Source of the DNA: Pedobacter paludis
GTDB lineage: Bacteria; Bacteroidota; Bacteroidia; Sphingobacteriales; Sphingobacteriaceae
Direction: 5' to 3'
NCBI RefSeq assembly: GCF_003173575.1
Contig: NZ_QGNY01000007.1
Coordinates: 216,108 to 280,107, forward strand
Length of the DNA stretch: 64,000 nucleotides
Part shown: positions 56,401 through 64,000 of the stretch, in pieces
Layout of the letters: every line of letters starts with the position of its first letter
How positions within the stretch are numbered: position 1 is the stretch's first letter
The notes under the pieces: generated by a model
What the model was told of the DNA's origin: nothing
The model's input: only the letters and a program-made list of their open reading frames with translations
The model's database searches: none
Made by a program: the position numbers and the translations under genes

Positions 56401-56644
56401 CCGTAACCGTGCCTATTGATGTGCCTTTGATTTGCACACTTACCCCTGGAAGGCCAATGCCCTTCTCATCCGTTACTTTTCCACCTACGTTAATGTTTTT
56501 AGTGCCCTGCTCTACTGGTGTTAAAGCGAAGGGTTTAGCTGAGAGGTATCCGGGCATGAATGGCACCAGTACTGACACCAGCAAGGCAAGCTGCCTGCGA
56601 GACAGTCGCCTAAATTTTTGTGTTTGGTAAATTTTTAGTCTCAT
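53492..56644 (-). CDS. SusC/RagA-type TonB-dependent transporter
   Basis: I choose the ATG at 56644 (MRLKIYQTQKFRRLSRRQLA); the longer frame to 56677 adds 11 residues before a clear basic N-terminus. Signal peptide to ~SAKPFA, a carboxypeptidase-like repeat (GKVTDEKGIGLPGVSVQIKG), plug domain with VVVGYGTQKRVSITGS and the SusC signature SVLKDAGSAAIYGSRAANG. A 22-strand barrel ends YGAGLDITF. It imports mannan oligosaccharides across the outer membrane, driven by TonB. No N-terminal anti-sigma-interacting extension is present. Confidence 0.95.
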   Translation of the reverse strand: MRLKIYQTQKFRRLSRRQLALLVSVLVPFMPGYLSAKPFALTPVEQGTKNINVGGKVTDEKGIGLPGVSVQIKGTSIGTVTDANGNYSISVPDNMASSSLTFSYVGYASQEVAIASQKTINVKLAPTAGNALNDVVVVGYGTQKRVSITGSVSTIDAKNIENKPVLNAYQALQGEAPNLIIQQTNLNPGSDVTVNIRGVGTLGDNTPLVVVDGIVGGNLNTINPNDIASVSVLKDAGSAAIYGSRAANGVILITTKAGKLNQKTTVSYNGSYGIQDANVLVDKVPAWQNAYYKNESLVNSGLSPAYTPDQIQQLKDQGDGTWDIEHLLRTAPQQSHNINIAGGGEKSAFYISAGFQDQQSNFIGNGGEGSKFGYQKYNLRLNQTNVMGKFRTNFILLYTKTRNKTNSVGDNNIFADANRVPHNFNWQDENGNYLTNPFASQYNEYGVLEKGGYNQADNDEVFGSFNGQFSITKDLKLTGEFGGTLQNNGTFFRRTQVNYLPSGVYGDDRSVLDANSKSQLFNTKVYLEYGKKIAEHDFKVQLGASSENFSQRGFQLQKTLTDQLLGTPTTGTIVDPINSNNSIAINSNSLQSLFGRLNYSFKDRYLLEATARYDASSKFAKGNRGSFFPSVSAGWLISQESFMQSVKNTISNLKLRASYGVLGNQNVGNFQYQTTYFNYASAYGFNNVPVGGAGTLLSNRDLTWEKASTLNIGLEAGFFDNTLTATFDYFNKVTRDILQPRQDIPTIFGAATPDFNVAKVRSKGWEATLTYNLRGQNVTQSFSLNVADNQNKLLQLSGGATEQIINQDVFQLLRRVGEPITQYYGYQTNGFFQNQADINNSPKIAGNAVVPGDVKFKDLNNDGVIDAKDKTVLGNPFPRYTFGFTYRLAVKGFDLQLFIQGVGKRETFLRGELVEPFHYGYGATVYEHMTDYWSPANPDARYPIFANIGSPSNTNNWRTGSDLYKYDAAYARLKNVNIGYTLPQALTQKAGIQRLRVSLIGQNLFTLSKLKFIDPETSEFGNNVSTGSSSNSARQYPLPIFYGAGLDITF

Positions 56645-56707
56645 AACATTGTGATTGATTAGGATGCTTATGGGCATCTGAAATATATGGTTAGGTTCTT
56701 TTGGTGT

Positions 56708-58126
56708 TTATTTCTTATTTAATTGATGGCTTTTTTGCCAGTGTTCATCAATTTCTTCGAGCGATCGGCCTTTAGTTTCGGGTATGAGTTTCCAGGTAAG
56801 GAGCAGTGCCGGTGAACAGCAAATGGCGAAAATCCAGAATGTCCACGATGAGCCCAGGCCCTGAAGCATAACTGGTGTAAGTTGCCCTACAAAGAAATTA
56901 CCACTCCAAAGGGTTAGCGTAGCCAAGGACATGGCTTTTCCGCGAATGCCGTTTGGAAAAATTTCTCCGATAACTACCCAACATACAGGCCCAAATGAGA
57001 AGGCAAAACAGGCAATAAAGGCAAGGATAAATATGAGGATCCAAGGGCCAGAGATGACGCCGAATTGGAATAGCATTCCGATAATGATGAGCGAAATGAC
57101 TGCCCCTCCAACCCCGATATAGAGCAAAGGCTTTCTTCCCCATTTATCAACCGTAAAAATGGCAACAAAGGTGAATACCACATTTACCAGGCCGATGGTT
57201 ACCTGCCCACCAAGTGCATTATTTAGCGTAAAGCCTGCTTGTTCTAATATTCTTGGCCCGTAATAAATGACCGCGTTGATGCCGCAAACTTGAGAAAGAA
57301 AAGGAAGCAAAAGCCCAATCCACAGCGCCTTACGGTACACAGGGTTAAACAGTGTTTTGAATGAACCATCTTCTTCTGAGACTTTGCGACCTGAAAAAGC
57401 TTCTAACTCTTTCCTTGCCGCAGCTTCACCATCGATTTTGATGAGTATTTTTTCTGCCTGTTCTTTGCGTCCCATCGTTAATAACCACCTTGGCGATTCA
57501 GGGACAACGAATAACGCCAATAGGAAAACAAGTGCAGGTATTGCGCCCAAACCAAGCATGGCACGCCACACTTCGCCAGACAATATTCTTTGTACATCTG
57601 CATTTGCATAGGCATCTCCTGTGTGGCTTGCCAAATAAGCATTGGTAAAATATGCCACTACAATGCCGATGGTTAAAGCAAGCTGATATAGGGAAACCAT
57701 CGTTCCTCTAAGTCTGGATGGGGCAAATTCTGAAATATAAAGCGGAGATACCATTGAGGCAACACCAATTCCAATTCCGCCGATTAGCCTGAACGCAATT
57801 AAAGACGAGAAGGTTCCTGCATACATGCAGCCTAGCGCAGAGGTTAGGAAAAGGAATGCCGATAGAATTAAGACGATTTTCCTTCCAAACTTATCACTGA
57901 GTTTACCTGAGATAATTACCCCGATGATGCAACCTAAAAGTGCACAGCTCACAAACCATCCCTCACTCACTGCATTTAGGCTATAATCTTTTGTAACCAA
58001 ACTTATTGTTCCGGAAATTACGGCTGTATCGAAGCCAAATAAAAAACCACCCAAAGCTGCCACCAGGCAAACGAGGGGCAAATAGGATCGGCTTTTTTTA
58101 ATATCGATATATGTATCTTGCATCAT
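56708..58126 (-). CDS. MFS sugar porter (SP family)
   Basis: 472 residues with 12 membrane helices. Sugar-porter motifs: GFLFGFDTAVISG, KLSDKFGRK, RLIGGIGIGVASMVSPLYIS, PESPRWLLTMGR, and PETKGRSLEEIDEHW at the C-terminus. It would move monosaccharide, probably mannose, across the inner membrane by proton symport. The gene is 6 bp after manA-like and 63 bp before the chosen susC start. Confidence 0.93.
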   Translation of the reverse strand: MMQDTYIDIKKSRSYLPLVCLVAALGGFLFGFDTAVISGTISLVTKDYSLNAVSEGWFVSCALLGCIIGVIISGKLSDKFGRKIVLILSAFLFLTSALGCMYAGTFSSLIAFRLIGGIGIGVASMVSPLYISEFAPSRLRGTMVSLYQLALTIGIVVAYFTNAYLASHTGDAYANADVQRILSGEVWRAMLGLGAIPALVFLLALFVVPESPRWLLTMGRKEQAEKILIKIDGEAAARKELEAFSGRKVSEEDGSFKTLFNPVYRKALWIGLLLPFLSQVCGINAVIYYGPRILEQAGFTLNNALGGQVTIGLVNVVFTFVAIFTVDKWGRKPLLYIGVGGAVISLIIIGMLFQFGVISGPWILIFILAFIACFAFSFGPVCWVVIGEIFPNGIRGKAMSLATLTLWSGNFFVGQLTPVMLQGLGSSWTFWIFAICCSPALLLTWKLIPETKGRSLEEIDEHWQKSHQLNKK

Positions 58127-58132
58127 GGCGAT

Positions 58133-59974
58133 TTATTTTAAGAAGGCTTTGATTACTTTGGCCTGCTGGTTAGCGTTGTTTACAATCTTATAGCTTTTTG
58201 CCGCTGCCGGAATTACGAAGGTTTCTGCATACTGAAAACTCATGGTCGATCCGTCGGCAGTGGTTACGGTAACCGATTCGCCTTCAACAAGCATCAGTAC
58301 GTGGCAGACATTTTCGGTTTCCACTTCTGCGAATGAATCAAAATCCAGGCGATGCACATCGTAAAAATGCTCTTTATGTGTAGGGAGATGGTAACAGGTT
58401 AACCCATCTTTTTTAAAGAGCACGCTCGGTTTAGAAATGAGTTCTTGTTGTACCTTTTCGCCTTTACGAGAAAAATCCAGGTTTTTAAAGGCATGTTCGA
58501 TGTTTATCGGGCGAGGTTTGCCGTTGAGATCTAGCCTTAGCCAGTCGTACATCTTAAAAGTGAAAATATAGGGTGTTGCACTAATTTCAAGCACCAGATT
58601 TTGTGCCCCTGCACTATGAATGGTTCCGTTAGGGATTAAAAACAGATCGTGTTTTTCTGCCTTGTGGCATTGTACATATTGCTCAATATCAAGCTCTACT
58701 CCATTTTCATTGCTGTCTTCCAACACTTTTTTGAATCCATCTGGATGAATATCTTCCTGAAAGCCGAGATATACACTTGCATCTTTGTTGCAGTCGAGTA
58801 TGTAGTAGGTCTCATCTTGGGTGATGTTTTCACCAAACTCTTCTCTAATGTAGTCAAGGCTTGGATGGCATTGTATCGACAAGTTTCCACCGTCGAAAGT
58901 GTCTAGAAAGTCGAAGCGTATCGGAAACTCATTTCCAAAACGTTCGACATGTTTGCCTAGCACATTTTCTGCCTGCGCAAACATCAGCAAATCGAAAGAA
59001 ACTTCTAAAAGCAGGCCATCGCTTTCAAACACCAGTCCATTTTCTGGAACGATCAGTTCGAAAGACCATGCATAATTCACTTCGTTTTGGTCGAGTTGCG
59101 GCATGCGGTGTTTCATCCACTGTCCTCCCCAAGCACCTGGCGCAAACCATGGCCTTGCACGGAAAACTGAAGTAGACATTTTCTTAAGGCCTGCCCGAAC
59201 CGCGTCTCCATAGCCCCAATTAATCTCTTCCTCCCACTGGGCATCAACAAAAACATCAACATTTTTTGCCAATTGCTCTTTATGGGCATTTAGCAACACC
59301 CAATCAACAAAGTAGAAACGCTTGTACATTTCTGTTTGCTCCTGCGGACTCGACTTGCCTAAATTGCAGACTGCTCCGGCACTCATGCGGTGCTGCAACT
59401 CATTCTTTGGTAAATCAACATAAATCAGAGCTGCATCCCATCCACTCAATGAAGCTCCACAACCAATAATCAGGTTTATATCATAGTTTTCATCAGCTTC
59501 AGCATTCCTTAATGCTTCTAGATCGAGGAAATCACCTAAGTTTAAAGTAGTCTTTTTACCCCATACAGCGCCATTCTCACCCAAAAACGCTGCCGTAATC
59601 TCATCTATCAAATCTTCTTCCTTTAAAAAAGTAGCGGTTTCTATAACGTTTAAACGCAGACCTTTTGAAGCAAGCTCCTTTTTTAGTGAGCTGATTAAAA
59701 GATTCCAATACACCCCTACATAACCATCAATGATTACAGTTTTTTGACCAGCGATGTATTCAGCTAAAGTTGCATAACCATTGAAAATTTGTTTTTCGCC
59801 AAGCGTAAAGTATGGGTAAATATCATATCCTTGCGGCTTGCTGATTTCTTTCCTAAATGCCGGCATGATTTCTTGCTCGGTCTTTCGCATCGGTTCTTCT
59901 ATTGACATATCGATATTTGGATTCTGATAAATTATATTTTGAATTTGGTTCATGTCCATACAATGTTCCTGCAT
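58133..59974 (-). CDS. Class I mannose-6-phosphate isomerase with N-terminal P-loop-kinase-like domain
   Basis: 613 residues; M6 (59959) or M8 may be the true start. The C-terminal ~330 residues are a cupin-type class I phosphomannose isomerase with GNLSIQCHPSLDYIREEFGE, DLFLIPNGTIHSAGAQNLVL, LEISATPYIFTFKMYDWLR and the final cupin. The N-terminal ~60-260 (TVIIDGYVGVYWNLLISSLK, AALIYVDLPKNELQHRMSAG) resembles a P-loop kinase, but the Walker A is degraded, so it may be structural. It converts mannose 6-phosphate to fructose 6-phosphate and is the first gene of the mannan operon. Confidence 0.85.
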   Translation of the reverse strand: MQEHCMDMNQIQNIIYQNPNIDMSIEEPMRKTEQEIMPAFRKEISKPQGYDIYPYFTLGEKQIFNGYATLAEYIAGQKTVIIDGYVGVYWNLLISSLKKELASKGLRLNVIETATFLKEEDLIDEITAAFLGENGAVWGKKTTLNLGDFLDLEALRNAEADENYDINLIIGCGASLSGWDAALIYVDLPKNELQHRMSAGAVCNLGKSSPQEQTEMYKRFYFVDWVLLNAHKEQLAKNVDVFVDAQWEEEINWGYGDAVRAGLKKMSTSVFRARPWFAPGAWGGQWMKHRMPQLDQNEVNYAWSFELIVPENGLVFESDGLLLEVSFDLLMFAQAENVLGKHVERFGNEFPIRFDFLDTFDGGNLSIQCHPSLDYIREEFGENITQDETYYILDCNKDASVYLGFQEDIHPDGFKKVLEDSNENGVELDIEQYVQCHKAEKHDLFLIPNGTIHSAGAQNLVLEISATPYIFTFKMYDWLRLDLNGKPRPINIEHAFKNLDFSRKGEKVQQELISKPSVLFKKDGLTCYHLPTHKEHFYDVHRLDFDSFAEVETENVCHVLMLVEGESVTVTTADGSTMSFQYAETFVIPAAAKSYKIVNNANQQAKVIKAFLK

Positions 59975-60156
59975 CAGCAGATTTTAAGCATTAAAAAGAA
60001 ATTCCATTGTTTTGATAACATTGCCGTAATTTTAAATACGGAAGCACCATTATATCGAAACCGATAAGGAAGATGGTTAGAAAAAGCATCTGGCTCTACA
60101 TCATCAAAAACTTTGAAATTGAATAAATCATTTGGTTAGATAGTACATTCTTTACT

Positions 60157-60170
60157 ATGTATGTACAAAT
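60157..60170. promoter_or_regulatory. Candidate GntR operator 1
   Basis: ATGTATGTACAAAT, an imperfect palindrome in the manA-gntR divergent region, related to the perfect ATGTATATACAT 115 bp away. It is on the manA side and may control the mannan operon. Confidence 0.4.
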
Positions 60171-60271
60171 GTATTATTAAATAAATCATTTCCAAATTAT
60201 TATTAAATTATTTTTTGCAGTTTATGCTTTGGCTGGCATAAAAAAGTGTAATGGTCACGGAAAACAATAGA

Positions 60272-60283
60272 ATGTATATACAT
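60272..60283. promoter_or_regulatory. Candidate GntR operator 2 (ATGTATATACAT palindrome)
   Basis: A perfect 12-bp palindrome 40 bp upstream of the preferred gntR start. TAT/ATA-rich palindromes of this kind are usual for GntR-family proteins. The location suits autoregulation. Confidence 0.5.
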
Positions 60284-60323
60284 AATAGAAATGAGTAGAA
60301 ATTTTCATATTATTGTATCGAGT

Positions 60324-61058
60324 ATGAAACTAACAATAGACCATAAAAGTCAGGTGCCATTACATGTACAGGCGGAAGCATTGTTAAGGAAACTGATTGA
60401 AAGCCCTGAATATGTTGGCGGCAAACTGCTCCCTAACGAAGTAGAGCTATCAAAGGAACTGGGCATATCCCGTACTACCCTACGCCAGTCGATTAACAAA
60501 CTGGTTTATGACGGTTTGCTCAGCAGAAAAAAAGGTGTGGGCACGAAGGTAGCCGAGTCGAAATCGCTGAGCTCGAAGTCCAAGAACTGGATGAGTTTTT
60601 CCCAGGAAATGAGCGCCAGGGGAATTCCGATCCGGAATTTTGAGCTGCATGTAAGCTGGGTATACCCTGATAAAAGACTGGCAGGTTTTTTCCAGATCAA
60701 AGAGGACAAAAAAATTTTGAAACTGGTTAGACTAAGGGGCCGTCCCGAAGGCCCTTTTGTATATTTTGAATCTTATTTTCATCCAAATGTAGGCTTGACG
60801 GGTGAGGAGGATTATAAAGCTCCGCTTTATGAAATGCTGGAAAAGGAGCATTCGGTTGTTGCCATGGTATCCAAAGAGGAAATCAGTGCATTACTTGCTG
60901 ATGAATTGATCGCAAGTAAGCTAGAGACAAGTGTTGGGTCGCCAATCTTATTCAGGAAACGTTTTGTGTATGATATTGACGAAAGGCCAATCGAGTACAA
61001 TCTGGGGTTTTACAAAGCGGACAGTTTTGTGTATACAGTGGAAAGCAGGCGGGAATAG
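60324..61058 (+). CDS. GntR-family (HutC/UTRA-type) transcriptional regulator
   Basis: 244 residues from the ATG at 60324 (MKLTIDHKSQVPLHVQAEAL); the frame from 60291 adds 11 residues that look non-coding. Winged HTH 1-70 (KLLPNEVELSKELGISRTTLRQSINKLVY), UTRA effector domain ~90-240 (KILKLVRLRGRPEGPFVYFE, RPIEYNLGFYKADSFVYTVE). UTRA domains bind small sugars or acids, probably a mannan-derived sugar phosphate. It is divergent from the mannan operon and is its likely regulator. Confidence 0.88.
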   Translation: MKLTIDHKSQVPLHVQAEALLRKLIESPEYVGGKLLPNEVELSKELGISRTTLRQSINKLVYDGLLSRKKGVGTKVAESKSLSSKSKNWMSFSQEMSARGIPIRNFELHVSWVYPDKRLAGFFQIKEDKKILKLVRLRGRPEGPFVYFESYFHPNVGLTGEEDYKAPLYEMLEKEHSVVAMVSKEEISALLADELIASKLETSVGSPILFRKRFVYDIDERPIEYNLGFYKADSFVYTVESRRE

Positions 61059-61181
61059 ATATCCCGCCTTGGTGTTCCAATAGGATATATAGGTTTTTCG
61101 TATAAGAAATCATCCAGCTCCATCCGCAATGAGCCATTCGATCTGTTTTGAGTCTGTTGAATTTTGACAAACATTTATCTC

Positions 61182-62137
61182 TTAAAGATATCTGAATGGA
61201 TAAAATGGGGGATTTTCTACTCTGTGATTGACAACGAGAAGTATGAAGACAAGAAATAATACCCAGTCAATGATTATTGTACTTTTTATGACCCAGCTTA
61301 AGAGCAGCACAGAGGCTATTTTTTTATTTATATAGCTAAAATCATCTTTAAAAATTTTGAATACTTCGGGGTATCTGGTTTCAAAGTTACTGGTCTCTTC
61401 CGTGATTTCAGATCTCAGTTTTTTCAGATCCTTATCATATAAATATAGGTACCAACAAATAAAAAAAATATAAATTGCGAGCATTGCAAGAATGAAGTAA
61501 AAAGTAACTACATCCGCCTTAATCTGGAAAAAAGCATATACGGAAGTCCCTATCGATAGCGGTACTGCCACAACCTGTGATTTTATTTTATCCTGAGCCT
61601 GGTTCAGCGCATCGAAATAGCTTCTTTTTTCGTCCTTTAATTCCCTTGAAATTTTCTCGAAGGCCATTGCTAGCTTATAGATATTTATATTCTTGGTATC
61701 CTTAAAATCAAATGTTGAGGCTTTGTCGTTAAACTCAATATTGAAGCCATCTTTTTTTCTGGCCAAAATTATACATAGAAACCTCGTTTCATTGAAAATA
61801 TAGTCAGCAAAAAGATAGTAACCGCCGGTTGCGAACACCTCATTTTCTATCCTGCTCGCCAAATTATCCAGACTTGCTTTGGTGTAGCTCAAAAAAACCT
61901 CGTCAGTTTCCGCCAGAAGGTTCTTCTCTGTATTCAGCATAACCGTATTGGTGACCTGTTCTGGGATAAACTTGCAATGCCTTGTTTTATCAAGTTCGAA
62001 GCTTTTATGGATTTCCTCAAACATCCTGTCTATTCCGGGATCTGGGGGCATAAGAGAATTGGAAGAATTATAAAGTCGATACCCCGTGTTTTGCTTTCTT
62101 TCTCAAGCTGATGGATGGCGAGTCTCGATACTTTCAT
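61182..62137 (-). pseudogene. NdpA-like protein with C-terminal membrane helices, frameshifted
   Basis: The intact frame is 289 residues from 62051, but an ATG at 62137 opens MKVSRLAIHQLEKESKTRGI, which runs in another frame into the same gene. One extra C in the CCCCC run (62044-62048) joins them. Residues such as NETRFLCIILARKKDGFNIE resemble the nucleoid-associated NdpA/YejK core loosely. The C-terminal half has three to four hydrophobic helices (TFYFILAMLAIYIFFICWYL, SWVIKSTIIIDWVLFLVFIL). Function unknown. The combination of an NdpA-like core with membrane helices is unusual and might be a defence effector. Confidence 0.5.
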
Positions 62138-62338
62138 TATTGCGTTAATTTAAGATTGAATGGAGAGTCTACTATATATTTGTTTTCTAAATTAATCAAT
62201 AGTCGTTACAATTTTAAATTAACACCTACATTTTTTCAGTGTTTTGTTTAAATGAAAGAGGAGCCTTTTCCACCAGTCCAAACCTTATCATATTATTAGA
62301 ACTGACCTAACGCGCGGAGCGCGACCGGCGATTTCAAG

Positions 62339-62365
62339 GATTAAGTGGCTTTGTGCCACTTAATC
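62339..62365 (-). terminator. Hairpin after the DUF932 gene
   Basis: GATTAAGTGGC and its exact complement form an 11-bp stem with a 5-nt loop. It overlaps the stop codon of the DUF932 gene on the minus strand and is a likely terminator for the leftward transcript. Confidence 0.6.
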
Positions 62366-63446
62366 TAACTCATTTCAATAACGCCTTTTTTTGCGAATTG
62401 ATGGCATAGGTTGAACGCACTTTGCGATCGCTGCATCCCCGTTCCGTACATAATGCTTTTGAACTTGCTTTCTTCATTTTTGAAGTTCCGCACATTCTGA
62501 AAATAACCGGTAATGGCGTTGTACGTTCCAAAAAGGGTATTCTGTGTTGTGATCTCCTTTTGGGTCGGGTTTGTGGCTGAATATTCGAGTACACCATCGA
62601 CAATATTACTGTAATGCTTTGAGAGTTCGTTGCACTTTCCGTCATTGAGAGTTTGAAGCACTTCTTTGCTGGGCGCCATGGCCATCTGCACCAGTTTTTT
62701 TGTCTCTTTATCGCTTATGCGGACCTTTGCCCAATGGTTGAATATTTCGCCGATTTCCTTAGCAAACAGATTACTGATGCCCATTAGCCTGTGCGCCTGT
62801 TTAAGTTTTTCTGTTGCGTTTACGGTGTGTCTGATTTTGACGGTATTGGTGCAGTTCCGCAAAGCTGCATTGAGGGTATTCTGACAAACAATTCTTACGG
62901 GCGTAAACGATGCGGCAATGCTCCCGAACCCGTCGTGTGAGGTGGTCAAAAAAATATACTGCTCCAAAAGATCATCACGGCCTATTCGGATGTATTCGGG
63001 CAGTTTGGCGGTAATAAAAATCTTTTCGCCTCTGCCAAGAGCGCCAGCGGTTTCGTAACGGATGCCCTCGCCCGAACCCACAATGCTGTCAAAAAACGAA
63101 AAAGCCTCGCGATATTCTGTACGACATGGTAATCCTTCCTGACCACGCCCAAAACTTCCTGTGTATCTGTTCTAAGGGTAGAATAGTAATGGGGAACCAA
63201 AATTTGTGCACTAACGTTTTCCGTTAAACTCTCGCAGTCGGGGTTGTTAAAAATACTACCGCTGTGGTTATCCAATGTAAAAAGCGGTCTTTTTTCAACG
63301 GTATAGTCAAGTCCTGCATGTAAAAGTGCTTCGGCACTTGTAGGAAAGTCTTCGATGACCGTACCCAGACTGTGCCAGGCCTTTTCCCTTACGGAAAAAA
63401 AGCTGTGTTTCTGTTTTGCCGAATTGTAGTTAATATTATGCGCCAT
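62365..63446 (-). pseudogene. DUF932 (phage/plasmid-related) protein, frameshifted
   Basis: The start at 63446 gives MAHNINYNSAKQKHSFFSVR and runs to VVRKDYHVVQN. Then the frame changes near 63108-63110 to EAFSFFDSIVGSGEGIRYET, and SAFNLCHQFAKKGVIEMS ends at 62365. One added base restores a ~360-residue DUF932 protein (KDYxxVQNxxAFSFFD pattern). The family occurs in integrative elements and phages; it is implicated in DNA handling but uncharacterised. Two small genes precede it on the same strand. Confidence 0.75.
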
Positions 63447-63630
63447 GGTCTCTGTTTTTTAGGTTTCTTGTTTTTGTGGAGAGTATCTCGGAGGTCAGGA
63501 CTTTGACCTTCGGTGTATTGGTTATAAAAAACCTCGAGGTTTTTTCCATTTCCTTTAGGGTTTCATCGATGTGTCCATGTTCGGTTCTTACCTCAATGCG
63601 GACGATAAAAAATATTTCTTCTGTTTTCAT
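63436..63630 (-). CDS. Small hypothetical protein upstream of DUF932
   Basis: 64 residues (MKTEEIFFIVRIEVRTEHGH). Its end overlaps the DUF932 start by 11 bp, which suggests translational coupling. Predicted beta/alpha fold, no known domain. Small ORFs like this commonly accompany DUF932 genes in Bacteroidota mobile elements. Confidence 0.6.
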   Translation of the reverse strand: MKTEEIFFIVRIEVRTEHGHIDETLKEMEKTSRFFITNTPKVKVLTSEILSTKTRNLKNRDHGA

Positions 63631-63636
63631 GGTGAT

Positions 63637-63765
63637 TTAATTTTGGTAGTCGTTTAAGAATTCATGGAAGTGAAACCTGAAAATTGTGGGGTTTTGTTCG
63701 AGCAGTCCCTCTGCGTAGCCTTTCCAGTATAACTGGTCTAAAAGTTCAAAAAATGCTTCGTACAT
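63637..63765 (-). CDS. Small hypothetical protein (42 residues)
   Basis: I choose the ATG at 63765 (MYEAFFELLDQLYWKGYAEG); the longer frame to 63855 uses TTG and looks non-coding. The sequence is aromatic and acidic, ending FHFHEFLNDYQN. It lies 6 bp upstream of the next small ORF in the same direction. No known domain. Confidence 0.5.
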   Translation of the reverse strand: MYEAFFELLDQLYWKGYAEGLLEQNPTIFRFHFHEFLNDYQN

Positions 63766-63863
63766 AGCTTTAGAATTTAGGTTAAACCCTGCCCGAACTG
63801 GGCAGGGCAAAACGCGGTTAAGCAGGGATAGTAATTTCAGCTTCGATTTCGCCAAGCCTGTTT

Positions 63864-64000
63864 GTGCATAGGTTGGGGATTATCCAAAAAGTGGCCACCG
63901 TTTTTTACTCAAAGTGGCCACTTTCTTTTCAGCTAAAGTGGCCAGTATATACCGGTAAAAGTGTGCACTTGACTGATTTATAGCCGTTTTAAGCCTGCTA
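63864..64000. mobile_element. End of an IS21-like element (continues outside window)
   Basis: TGTGCATAGGTTGGGGATTA begins a stretch with four direct repeats of AAAGTGGCCA-like sequence at 63888, 63911, 63935 and 63958 (last one AAAGTGTGCA), spaced 23, 24 and 23 bp. Serial ~20-24-bp repeats at the end are a hallmark of IS21-family termini, where they bind the IstA transposase. The transposase genes would lie to the right, outside the window. Confidence 0.55.

Overview
The window looks like a chromosomal segment of a Sphingobacteriaceae-type Bacteroidota (Pedobacter/Mucilaginibacter-like). The reasons are SusC/SusD transport genes, TPR-histidine kinases of the HisKA_2 type, -7 promoter elements of the form TAnnTTTG, and GH76/GH92 glycosidases. 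No rRNA, tRNA or CRISPR array was seen.

Layout. (1) 1-11.2 kb: the 5' part of a pyridoxamine-phosphate-oxidase-like flavoprotein gene, a GAPDH gene, a large outer-membrane protein that joins an atypical kinase-like domain to an Omp85-type barrel, and two paralogous TPR sensor kinases flanking a sigma-54 activator with a receiver domain. (2) 11.2-12.3 kb: a gene-poor kilobase ending in a ~125-bp element with degenerate inverted ends. (3) 12.3-41.4 kb: a stress island. It holds ten universal stress protein (Usp) genes or fragments, a zinc alcohol dehydrogenase, an NRAMP-like transporter, a P-type cation ATPase, a small HTH protein, an HdeD-like membrane protein, an L,D-transpeptidase, a LOG-family protein, a beta-CASP metallo-hydrolase, a phosphoketolase remnant, a GH130 phosphorylase/glycosidase, two Hsp20 chaperones, a triple-BON protein, an ECF sigma factor and a flavin-binding protein. 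At its centre is a PAS histidine kinase translationally coupled to a response regulator whose output is a CRP/FNR-like domain. The island ends at a second, inverted copy of the ~120-bp element, which cuts off the last Usp gene. (4) 41.5-45 kb: a helicase IV-like UvrD-family helicase with an N-terminal membrane segment, and sparse sequence. (5) 45-61 kb: a one-directional ~15-kb operon for alpha-mannan use (phosphomannose isomerase, sugar porter, SusC, SusD, SusE-like, GH76, GH92, GH76, ROK kinase) with a divergent GntR regulator. (6) 61-64 kb: a mobile-element-like tail with a frameshifted NdpA-like membrane protein, a frameshifted DUF932 gene, small ORFs and the repeat-bearing end of an IS21-like element.

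Main result. Across the stress island a 14-bp palindrome, ATGAY-N4-RTCAT, recurs upstream of at least eleven genes or operons. In most of them its centre lies exactly 29.5 bp before the T of a TAnnTTT(G/A)-like -7 element, which is the geometry of a CRP/FNR class II activator. One copy lies upstream of the kinase/REC-CRP pair itself. This points to a Bacteroidota two-component regulon resembling actinobacterial DosR dormancy regulons (Usp, Hsp20, flavoprotein, P-type ATPase), but run by a CRP-type response regulator and carried on an island bracketed by inverted repeats. The palindromes, spacings and repeats were read directly from the sequence; the regulator-to-site link is inference.
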